The notes under the pieces were generated by a model that was not told the origin of the DNA, made no database searches, and saw nothing but the letters and a program-made list of their open reading frames with translations. Shown piece after piece: positions 1 through 5,997 of a stretch of DNA of 6,079 nt; position 1 is the stretch's first letter; each line of letters starts with the position of its first letter. Made by a program: the position numbers and the translations under genes. This DNA is from CAYLNH01 sp964384625 (lineage in GTDB: Bacteria > Verrucomicrobiota > Lentisphaeria > JABSQK01): positions 1 through 6,079 of the forward strand of contig CAYLNH010000354.1 in assembly GCA_964384625.1 (NCBI GenBank). The letters run 5' to 3'.

Positions 1-1368
1 ACTCTTTTGAGCTCAAATCAGAGGAGTTCAGGGCAAAAACGCTGGAAGATCCGGTATAACTCGACCTTGGGTCTGGACTACCTGGTCACGCGGATTGAGA
101 AGAGCTGCCGGAAGTACGGGATCGACAAGTCGTCGGTGGTGGTGTGCGGTGAGGATCCGCCGAGTTTCAGCATAAACTTCATCCATGGCCTGAAGTCGCG
201 CGGCCTGCTGTTTGTGCGGGTGAACGCGAAGGAAGCCAGCAAGCTGCGGCAGAGCACGCGGGCCAGCACGAACGCCCTGGATCTGAATGGCATTGCCCAG
301 GCCGCGATCCACCGGCGCGGGTATGATCCGGCTGACTACACTGAAGTCTATGCGGCATTGAAACAGGTAACCCGCGCCCGTCGGCGAGTGGTCCGACAGA
401 TGACGATGACCAAGAATCAGATTCACACGCAGATAGACGTGCTGTTTCCGGGATTCTTGAGCAAGAGTCAAACCGATCTGGAGCCGTTCTGCGACGCGTG
501 TCTGGCACTGATGGAAGACAACTTCTCGGCGAAACGGATTCAACGGATGAAACCCAGCAAACTGGAAAAGACCCTGAAGAAGAATCGCATCCGGGATCCG
601 CAGGCAATGGCCGCGTCACTGAAGGAATTGAGCAACCAGGTTGCCGAAGCACCTCCTGAACTGGCCGCGATCCTAAGCAATACGCTGACCGCGGTTGTGC
701 AGTTGGTGCGGCAGCAGCAGCAAAGCATCGACCAGCTCGAAGAAAGCTGTGCGCAGCTCCTGGCGCAGACGCCGTGCTTCATCTTCCTGACCATTCCCGG
801 CGTGGCCATTGTCATGGCTGCCGAGATCGCCGCGGAACTGGGCGATCCGGCCAACTGGCCGGCCGCCAAACTCATCGCGTCCTACGCCGGCATCGTCACG
901 CGCATCAAGAATACCGGCCATCCTGACAACGATCCGGCCGTCCTCAATCTGCCACGCGACTGCAACCACCGTCTGAAGAATGCGCTTCTGTGGATCGCCG
1001 AACACATCATCCGCTACCAGCATCCCGTTCGCCGCGAATTGCCGTATCACAACGGCTCACACCCGCTGCAGGAGCATGCTAAACGTAAGGAAGCGGTCAA
1101 CGGCAAATACATTCTCGGCACCGCCAAAAAACTAGTCCGAATCATGTGCGCCATGGTCCACCAGCAAGTGCCCTACATGGCCGCCTGCGCCAGGCCCAAG
1201 GACCTCGACGAAGCCTTCGAAGTCATGCAGACCGAGATGACCAATGCGATCTCGGTCATTAATGAAAACTACCGCCATGTCGATCTGACGGCGGTCGCCG
1301 CCGACCGCAATCTCATGCAGACATGGATTGCCGAAACCGAGGACGACTTCAAGCTCAAAGAAGCATAA
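1..1368 (+). CDS. IS110-family transposase (bridge-RNA-type DEDD recombinase), 5'-partial
   Basis: This gene encodes a recombinase that moves its insertion element. The reading frame is open to the left edge; a TTG at 7 is the first possible start, but it would omit the first RuvC-like strand and first catalytic Asp, so the gene probably begins outside the window. Numbering from that TTG, the protein has 453 residues. The N-terminal DEDD nuclease part shows the conserved Glu (GEDP, E49) and a degenerate T-D-x-x-D motif read as TNALD (N89, D92). Residues about 115-250 are helical with a Gln-rich stretch (QQQQ, 237-240), probably coiled coil. The C-terminal Transposase_20 domain shows LTIPGV (261-266), then ASYAGIV (291-297) and NTG (302-304), where the family usually has SG with the catalytic Ser. 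It ends at TAA 1366-1368. The family call is firm. Whether the enzyme is active is doubtful because of the N89 and T303 substitutions. Confidence 0.9.
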   Translation, partial: TLLSSNQRSSGQKRWKIRYNSTLGLDYLVTRIEKSCRKYGIDKSSVVVCGEDPPSFSINFIHGLKSRGLLFVRVNAKEASKLRQSTRASTNALDLNGIAQAAIHRRGYDPADYTEVYAALKQVTRARRRVVRQMTMTKNQIHTQIDVLFPGFLSKSQTDLEPFCDACLALMEDNFSAKRIQRMKPSKLEKTLKKNRIRDPQAMAASLKELSNQVAEAPPELAAILSNTLTAVVQLVRQQQQSIDQLEESCAQLLAQTPCFIFLTIPGVAIVMAAEIAAELGDPANWPAAKLIASYAGIVTRIKNTGHPDNDPAVLNLPRDCNHRLKNALLWIAEHIIRYQHPVRRELPYHNGSHPLQEHAKRKEAVNGKYILGTAKKLVRIMCAMVHQQVPYMAACARPKDLDEAFEVMQTEMTNAISVINENYRHVDLTAVAADRNLMQTWIAETEDDFKLKEA

Positions 1369-1893
1369 AAACTGTTTTCTGAATCTCGGCGTTTTCGCAC
1401 GCACGAAACGGCAGAGCGCTTCGGTTCGGTGTCAACGGCAACGAGGATCCAGCCCTAGTTCATGGGTCGTCTTCTGATGATTCCAGCCAGAACTCCTCAC
1501 AGAAAATCGCGCCAAGACATCGTGTCCGTCACCAGCACTCAAAGAACCTCAAGCCGGCCGGCGTGTGAAAACGCCTTTCTCTATTTCAGCCAGAGCTTCC
1601 GTAAAGACTGCAAGGTAGTGCAGGACCGAAACCATCACCGCGCAATCGAGCCGATCTCCAGCACCATGCTGTGAGCGACCCGGACCCAGGCCATCTGCCC
1701 GATCACCCGCTAAACGCCGAGATTCCATTTCCTCAACACCTCATTGCCACGCCGGCGCAAAAAAACAGCCCGCCCCGGCGCGCTACTTCCTGCACAAATC
1801 ACGCCGACAGGAAAAAGTCCGAAAAACCGTTTGCAAACCCCAAGAACTCTGTGTCGCTGGAGTTCTGCAGTCCCGATGGTAAGTTTGCGGGGT
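1369..1893. other. Intergenic region without a convincing gene
   Basis: These 525 bases separate the transposase from the glycosyltransferase operon. Short open frames at 1462-1674 and 1671-1925 have low-complexity translations rich in Ser, Pro, Arg and His, recognisable as no family. They also lack good ribosome-binding sites. The + strand is rich in C and A, unlike the coding parts. Visible structure is limited to the hairpin at 1385-1416, three related CAGCC motifs (near 1449, 1483 and 1587), and a run of seven A at 1759-1765 next to an imperfect GC-rich inverted repeat (1767-1784). The region should hold the right end of the insertion element and the operon promoter, but I could not recognise a -35/-10 pair. 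Confidence 0.6.
1385..1416 (+). other. Imperfect hairpin downstream of the transposase (terminator or element RNA)
   Basis: Arms 1385-1397 and 1404-1416 pair at 10 of 13 positions around a six-base loop (CACGCA), starting 16 bases after the transposase stop codon. The closing helix is CTC/GAG and the inner helix TTTCG/CGAAA, separated by mismatched positions. No T-run follows, so it is a poor intrinsic terminator. In the IS1111 branch of IS110 the bridge RNA is encoded in the 3' non-coding end, so this could be one stem of such an RNA. That reading is speculative. Confidence 0.35.
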
Positions 1894-4107
1894 ATGAGTT
1901 CAGAACAAGCAAGTATGGAAACTAAGCCCAAAACGGGACATGTAGCGTTGTTGCGCTGGGATCCGGTGGAGCGGGAACGGGCTTGGCTGATTGGCGGATG
2001 TCTGGTCGGCTTCGTGCTCTGTGTACCGATGATCCTGGGGGATCGAATCCCGTCGCATGATGCGGCGGGACGGTATCTGCCGATGATTGCGGATTTCGTC
2101 GCCGGCAACTGGCGGGCGGCGTTTCATCCGCGGATTCAACCGTTGTTGACCGCGTTGGCCGGATGTCTGGCGACGATCGGCCTGCCGACGTTCATTGCCG
2201 CGAAGGTCGTGTCCTCCGTCTTCTTCGCCGTGACGGTGTTCCCGCTGTACGCTGCAGTACGACGCGTGTTCAGCCGGCATTACGCCTTTGGCGCGGTCGC
2301 CTTGTATCTGGTCTGTCCGCGGCTGCTGCGGATCGCTGGCATGGGCATTCGGGATTCGGGCCGAACCTTCTTTCTCATTCTCGGCGTTTGGGCGCTGCTG
2401 GTATTCTGGCAGGAGCGCAGATGGTCGGCGGCATTGGCGGCAGGCGTTGCCGCGGCCGGAATGACACTGGCCCGGGTGGAGGGGGCGGCCGCGGCGGCGG
2501 CACTCATGATCTGCCTGGTGGCGGTCAGCATGCGGCCGCACAAACAGATAACGAAGGCTCTTGCCTTGGGCCGGGTCGTGGTCGGCATGGTGCTTGGCGC
2601 GGTTCTGATCTTCCCGTGGTTGGTGTACTGCACGAAGGCAACGGGCTATGCGGTAACCGGTTCGCAGCAGATCGCCGTTCTGCGTCGGATCGAAGCGATG
2701 ACGGGGCTCTCCCTGCATTCCGCCGATGCCTTCATGCCGGAGAGCGATCCGGCCCGGCCGGCCAATCTTTGCGCCTGCGCTGGCCAGCGCCGGCGCCAAG
2801 AAGTCATTGGCCATTGGTCATTGGTCAATGGTCAGGAGGGGGAGTCGGAGGTAATCGGTGGCGGATCGGAGGGGGAGTCGGAGGTCAGCGGTGGCGGATG
2901 GGAGGAGAGGGAGGCAGGAGGTTTTGCCGCGCGTCCGGCTGTGGACATGAGCAGGGATGCTCATGATACACGCGGAGAGACCCCGGGGGAAGGGGTAGTC
3001 AGTAGTCGGTATTCGGCGTTCAGTCCGGCTGTGGACATGAGCAGGGATGCTCATGATACACGCGGAGAGACCCGGGGGGAAGGGGTAGTCAGTAATCGGT
3101 ATTCTGCGTTCAGTCCGGCTGCGGCCAGGAGCAGGGATGCTCATGATACACGCGGAGAGACGGAGACGCGCGGGCAAGACACTGGCGGATACGGCGGAAC
3201 GTCCGGAATTGAATACAATCTGAAATCTCAAATCTCAAATCTCAAATCCTCCCCCCTTTTCCTGGCTGCCGGCGTTGGAGCGCCGGAGGTCGAGGAACTG
3301 CAGCGGCCGAACATCGATTGGGAGGAAGTCGGCCTGGAGTTGATTGAGGGACTGATCCCGCTGTCGCTGGTCTTCGCATTGCCGCTCATCTTCCTCCGCA
3401 TCCGCGACAGGAAGTGGACCTTTTGGGAGACGGTTGTTGCGGCGGCCGTTGGATTCCATGTCTTCATGCTGGTGGTGATGGTGCTCGGCACCGGCGGCAC
3501 GATGATTTCAAAGCGCTACGTCATCTCCGTGACGCCGCTGACGTTCGGGTGGACGGCGATGGGGGTGGCGGCAGCTCTGCGATGGGTCAGGAAGCGCAAC
3601 GTCAAGGTCATGTGGATTCTGGTCGTGCTGTTCATCCTGATCTGTCTTCGCGACGGCTGGAGCCGTGTGCGGCGAAATTATACGTCGCGCAAAGACAGTA
3701 ACCGGAAGTTTATTGCCGCCGGCAAGTGGGTCGGCGAACAAGCAGCCCGGGAAGGCCTGGATCGTAAGGACCGGATGCCGTCCACCTGGTTCTGCTATCG
3801 CACCGGCCGGCGGCCGTTCATCATGACGTCGGAATCGGCCTTGACCTGGTTTGCCGACGGCGAGACGATTGATCCACGGTCTGTGGGAGAGACGTTCACC
3901 GTCCCGGAGATCGCCGGTTTCTGCCGGGCCTTTGACGTCGATTATGTTATCTGGGACGAGACGTTTGCGGCTCGTTGCCCGGGGCTGCGGGAGCCGCACA
4001 ACCTGCCGCCGGGTTTTGTGCTGCTGAATGATGCGTGGTTGGGCGGCGACTATCCGTTGGCCGTCCTGCGTTGCGAACCGGTTGAAGTCCAGGGGGAGCG
4101 GCGATGA
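1894..4107 (+). CDS. GT-C fold membrane glycosyltransferase (PMT/ArnT, GT39-like) carrying an in-frame repeat insertion
   Basis: This is a polytopic membrane enzyme that probably transfers a sugar from a polyprenyl-phosphate donor to a surface glycan or lipid on the outer face of the inner membrane. Counting from ATG 1894 it has 737 residues. TM1 is about 30-48. It is followed by a loop with the likely catalytic Asp (PSHDAAGRY, D56) and FHPRIQPLL (77-85), matching the D/E and HPP-L pattern of GT39-like proteins. Further hydrophobic segments lie at roughly 81-246 and 487-586. A soluble C-terminal domain covers 587-737. Residues 304-452 come from a repeat array and are unrelated to the family; without them about 588 residues remain, a usual length. 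The start is uncertain: the frame is open back to TTG 1744, and ATGs at 1876 and 1915 are alternatives. None has a strong ribosome-binding site. I chose 1894 because it gives a short cytoplasmic tail before TM1. The stop overlaps the next gene's ATG. Acceptor and donor sugar cannot be read from the sequence. Confidence 0.87.
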   Translation: MSSEQASMETKPKTGHVALLRWDPVERERAWLIGGCLVGFVLCVPMILGDRIPSHDAAGRYLPMIADFVAGNWRAAFHPRIQPLLTALAGCLATIGLPTFIAAKVVSSVFFAVTVFPLYAAVRRVFSRHYAFGAVALYLVCPRLLRIAGMGIRDSGRTFFLILGVWALLVFWQERRWSAALAAGVAAAGMTLARVEGAAAAAALMICLVAVSMRPHKQITKALALGRVVVGMVLGAVLIFPWLVYCTKATGYAVTGSQQIAVLRRIEAMTGLSLHSADAFMPESDPARPANLCACAGQRRRQEVIGHWSLVNGQEGESEVIGGGSEGESEVSGGGWEEREAGGFAARPAVDMSRDAHDTRGETPGEGVVSSRYSAFSPAVDMSRDAHDTRGETRGEGVVSNRYSAFSPAAARSRDAHDTRGETETRGQDTGGYGGTSGIEYNLKSQISNLKSSPLFLAAGVGAPEVEELQRPNIDWEEVGLELIEGLIPLSLVFALPLIFLRIRDRKWTFWETVVAAAVGFHVFMLVVMVLGTGGTMISKRYVISVTPLTFGWTAMGVAAALRWVRKRNVKVMWILVVLFILICLRDGWSRVRRNYTSRKDSNRKFIAAGKWVGEQAAREGLDRKDRMPSTWFCYRTGRRPFIMTSESALTWFADGETIDPRSVGETFTVPEIAGFCRAFDVDYVIWDETFAARCPGLREPHNLPPGFVLLNDAWLGGDYPLAVLRCEPVEVQGERR
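2771..2796. repeat. 26-bp imperfect palindrome at the edge of the repeat insertion
   Basis: Arms 2771-2783 and 2784-2796 are reverse complements at 12 of 13 positions, centred on TGGCCA with no spacer. It lies inside the glycosyltransferase gene, seven bases before the first heptamer repeats. In the gene's frame it reads as an atypical Cys/Arg-rich stretch (CACAGQRRR). It may be part of the inserted block or a native GC-rich stretch that happens to be symmetric. Confidence 0.55.
2803..2834 (+). repeat. Heptanucleotide tandem array, unit ATTGGTC
   Basis: Four consecutive 7-base units cover 2806-2833. Two are exact ATTGGTC, flanked by ATTGGCC before and AATGGTC after, with a partial unit at 2803-2805. 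In the gene's frame it translates as VIGHWSLVNGQ. I recall repeats of this type (GHWSLV on translation) as dispersed intergenic sequence in planctomycete and verrucomicrobial genomes; this was not checked here. Confidence 0.85.
2835..2918 (+). repeat. 33-bp G-rich tandem repeat (two copies) made of GTCGGAG-like heptamers
   Basis: Copies 2835-2867 and 2868-2900 match at 30 of 33 positions and encode 11-residue units, GESEVIGGGSE and GESEVSGGGWE. Within each copy a 7-base rhythm is visible: GTCGGAG at 2844 and 2877, and GTGGCGG at 2858 and 2891. It continues in degenerate form to about 2918. The + strand is almost free of C and rich in GG runs. Because 33 is a multiple of three, copy number can change without shifting the frame. 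Confidence 0.85.
2933..3161 (+). repeat. 90-bp tandem hairpin repeat, two full copies and one partial
   Basis: Copies 1 (2933-3022) and 2 (3023-3112) match at 87 of 90 positions; copy 3 (3113-3161) is partial and more diverged. Each contains a hairpin: arm CATGAGCA, loop GGGA, arm TGCTCATG (stems 2946-2953/2958-2965 and 3036-3043/3048-3055), with an outer GTG/CAC helix across a small internal loop. Copy 3 (3126-3133/3138-3145) keeps the fold with one mismatch. The 3' half of each full copy has its own 7-base rhythm (GTCAGTA, GTCGGTA, TTCGGCG at 2998-3018). The period of 30 codons stays in frame, giving AVDMSRDAHDTRGET-type units in the glycosyltransferase. Confidence 0.93.
3223..3249 (+). repeat. 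Heptanucleotide tandem array, unit AAATCTC
   Basis: Three exact AAATCTC units at 3223-3243 are followed by a partial unit (3244-3249). In the gene's frame they read NLKSQISNLKS, a string I recall as a frequent translation of dispersed repeats in planctomycete and related genomes. It marks the right edge of the inserted block; family-like protein resumes at about 3250 with SPLFLAAGVGAPEVEEL. Confidence 0.88.
4091..4098 (+). promoter_or_regulatory. Ribosome-binding site of the first GT2 gene
   Basis: AGGGGGAG ends five bases before ATG 4104 and lies inside the 3' end of the preceding gene. Together with the ATGA stop/start overlap it supports this start and indicates translational coupling. 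Confidence 0.7.
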
Positions 4108-5048
4108 GTGCGGCGGCGACCATTTCGGTAATCATCCCGACGTTGAATGCCGCGGGTCGCATCGACCTGTTGCTGGCCGCCCTGCAGAACCAGACCCGGC
4201 CGCCGGACGAGATCATCCTGGTCGACTCCGGTTCCCGGGACGCCACCGTTGAGCTGGCCCGCAGCTATCGTTGTCAATTCTGTCGGATTGCGCCGGAGGC
4301 ATTCACCCATGGGAAGGCACGCAACCTTGGTGCCCGGGCGGCCGCCGGCGATATCCTTGTCTTCATGACGCAGGATGCCATGCCGGTTCAGGCGGACTTC
4401 CTGGCCAAGTTGATCGCCCCGCTGGCCGGTGACGATCCGGCGGCGGCTGCTTATGCCCGGCAGTTGGCTAAAAAGGAAGCATCGCCCTTGGAGGAGTTTG
4501 ACCGGCTGTTCAACTATCCGGACAGCTGTATGCGCAAGACGCTTGCTGACCTGCCGCAGCTGGGTATCAAGACCTTCTTTTTCTCCAACGTTGCCTCCGC
4601 TTGCCGCCGGTCGGAGTTCGAGGCAATGAACGGTTTCTCCGAGGACGTTGTGGTCAACGAGGATATGGAGTTTTGTATTCGCAGCCTGCAGGCGGGCAAG
4701 TCCGTTGCCTATGCCGCCGATGCCGTCGTCCGGCATTCCCACGGATACACTTGGACCGAGCTGTTTCAGCGCTACTTTGATATTGGCTACTTCTTCCTGC
4801 AGGCCAAGCCGTTATTGAACGGGTGCAAGCCTGCGGGAGAGGGGCTGAAGTACCTGAAGGGTCAACTGGGATTCGTCTGGAACCGGAAGTCCTTCGAACT
4901 GCTTCCATCCGTTTTCAACCGGGCAACGGCCAAATGGCTTGGCTTCCATTGCGGCCGGCTTGCTCCCTGGCTGCCGAACCGCTGGGTGCGCCGGTTCAGC
5001 GGCCAGACGTACTATTGGCTGAAGCACCCCGTCAGACCGGGAACCTGA
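4104..5048 (+). CDS. Family 2 glycosyltransferase, rhamnosyltransferase-like
   Basis: This is a cytoplasmic GT-A enzyme that transfers a sugar from a nucleotide-sugar donor to a growing glycan, 314 residues long. The N-terminal nucleotide-binding motifs are VIIPTLN (9-15) and VDSGSRDAT (40-48). FTHGKARNLGA (67-77) and FMTQDAMP (87-94) follow; the latter holds the acidic metal/nucleotide site in place of a DXD. FFFSNVASA (158-166) and NED (185-187) supply the acceptor-side and likely catalytic-base region, and VVRHSHGYT (208-216) precedes an amphipathic C-terminal part. The F-HGKARN-GA plus TQDA-P combination is typical of enzymes annotated as rhamnosyltransferases, though donor specificity cannot be proved from sequence. 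No transmembrane segment is evident. ATG 4104 overlaps the upstream stop (TGA 4105-4107) and has a good ribosome-binding site. The next gene starts 4 bases after its stop, so all three probably share a transcript. Confidence 0.92.
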   Translation: MSAAATISVIIPTLNAAGRIDLLLAALQNQTRPPDEIILVDSGSRDATVELARSYRCQFCRIAPEAFTHGKARNLGARAAAGDILVFMTQDAMPVQADFLAKLIAPLAGDDPAAAAYARQLAKKEASPLEEFDRLFNYPDSCMRKTLADLPQLGIKTFFFSNVASACRRSEFEAMNGFSEDVVVNEDMEFCIRSLQAGKSVAYAADAVVRHSHGYTWTELFQRYFDIGYFFLQAKPLLNGCKPAGEGLKYLKGQLGFVWNRKSFELLPSVFNRATAKWLGFHCGRLAPWLPNRWVRRFSGQTYYWLKHPVRPGT

Positions 5049-5052
5049 ACCC

Positions 5053-5997
5053 TTGTCCGTGATCGTTGAAATTCTGTTGCCGACCCGCAACGGCGAAGCC
5101 TACCTGGCCGACCTGTTGGACTCCCTGCTGGGGCAGGACTGTGACGGCTTCACGATACTCGCCTTGGATGACGGTTCCGCGGACCACAGTGAAGAGATCC
5201 TGCACCAGTATGCTGAGCGCTCGCCACGTTTGTCCGTGATGAAAAGTCGGCGCACAAAGGCTTCCAGCGCGGTCGCGGCGTTCTCGGAGTTGCTGGAGCG
5301 TTCGACGGCGCCGTACGTCATGTTCTGCGATCAGGATGACGTCTGGTTTGCCAACAAAATCTCGACCACTCTGGCAGCCATGCGCCACGCCGAGCAATCT
5401 TGCCCTGCAATGACACCTGTTCTTGTGCATACCGATTTACAGGTCGTCGGGCAGGATCTTTCTCCCATAGCAGACTCCTTCTGGAGTTACCAGCATCTGT
5501 GTCCGGACACGATGGACACGCTGCCGCGGTTGCTGGTGCAGAACGTCGTGACCGGCTGCACCACGATGATCAATCGCGCCCTGGCGGAGCTTTGCGGCGC
5601 AATCCCGGCCGAGGCGATTATGCACGACTGGTGGCTGGCGTTGCTGGCGGCGGCCTGCGGCCGAATCGAGCATATCCATGAGGCCACGCTGCAGTACCGC
5701 CAGCACCCGACCAACAGCGTTGGCGCCAAAGCCTGGAATTTCTCCTATGTTGTGAGCCGCGGCATCCGGATGTTTGACCGGACGGCCTTGGTGGACAGTC
5801 TGCGCCGGGCAGAGGGACAGGCAATTGGCTTCCTGGAACGGTTTGGCGCCCAATTGCAACCTGAGCAGGCGGAGATCATTGCGGATTACGCCAGCCTTTC
5901 CTCGCGCCCGTGGCTGGAGCGACGTCGAATCCTGATGAAGCACGGTCTCCTCAAGTACGGTTTCTTTCGTAATGTAGGCTTGATGTTGCGTGTCTAG
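5053..5997 (+). CDS. Family 2 glycosyltransferase of the FCDQDDVW (rhamnan/O-antigen) type
   Basis: This is a second GT-A glycosyltransferase, clearly distinct from its neighbour. It shows LLPTRNG (8-14), DDGSADHS (39-46), the hallmark FCDQDDVW (91-98) with its DXD-type metal site, followed by NKI (101-103). It continues with VHTDL (125-129), NVVTGCTTMIN (164-174), HDWW (191-194) with the probable catalytic Asp, and YRQHPTNSVG (215-224). This pattern is common in enzymes adding L-rhamnose or related sugars to O-antigens and rhamnans; the actual donor is unknown. The protein is 314 residues from TTG 5053. GTG 5059, two codons later, is an equally possible start; an in-frame stop at 5020-5022 limits any extension, and no ATG lies between. 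The ribosome-binding site is weak (GGGAAC, 5039-5044), so translation may depend on coupling to the gene ending at 5048. Confidence 0.92.
   Translation: MSVIVEILLPTRNGEAYLADLLDSLLGQDCDGFTILALDDGSADHSEEILHQYAERSPRLSVMKSRRTKASSAVAAFSELLERSTAPYVMFCDQDDVWFANKISTTLAAMRHAEQSCPAMTPVLVHTDLQVVGQDLSPIADSFWSYQHLCPDTMDTLPRLLVQNVVTGCTTMINRALAELCGAIPAEAIMHDWWLALLAAACGRIEHIHEATLQYRQHPTNSVGAKAWNFSYVVSRGIRMFDRTALVDSLRRAEGQAIGFLERFGAQLQPEQAEIIADYASLSSRPWLERRRILMKHGLLKYGFFRNVGLMLRV

Larger units (their letters stand above)
1..1416 (+). mobile_element. IS110-type insertion element, right-hand part only
   Basis: The transposase gene shows that an IS110-family element is present. Its left end lies outside the window. 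The right end cannot be fixed: IS110 elements usually lack clear terminal inverted repeats and target duplications, and no second copy is available for comparison. I include the hairpin just after the gene as likely element sequence. The true end may lie anywhere in 1369-1893. Confidence 0.55.

Noticed and set aside
1759..1784. Minus-strand intrinsic terminator: imperfect inverted repeat 1767-1784 followed on that strand by seven T
   Set aside because: The stem has a mismatch and a very small loop, and there is no minus-strand gene for it to serve. Probably chance.
1462..1925. Two consecutive small open frames (1462-1674 and 1671-1925) with an overlapping start and stop
   Set aside because: Their translations are low in complexity and match no family I know, neither has a plausible ribosome-binding site, and the second overlaps the likely start of the glycosyltransferase. 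Treated as non-coding.
1900..2814. Long minus-strand open frame of 304 codons opposite the glycosyltransferase gene
   Set aside because: It is a shadow of the GC-rich + strand gene: its translation is rich in Arg, Pro and His with no domain pattern, while the + strand shows clear membrane segments and family motifs.
2163..2966. Overlapping + strand open frame of 267 codons in another phase
   Set aside because: It is Gly/Arg-rich with no recognisable domain and lies wholly inside the better-supported membrane protein gene.
2933..3161. CRISPR array
   Set aside because: The 90-bp units are adjacent tandem copies with no unique spacers, and they translate in frame with a protein gene.
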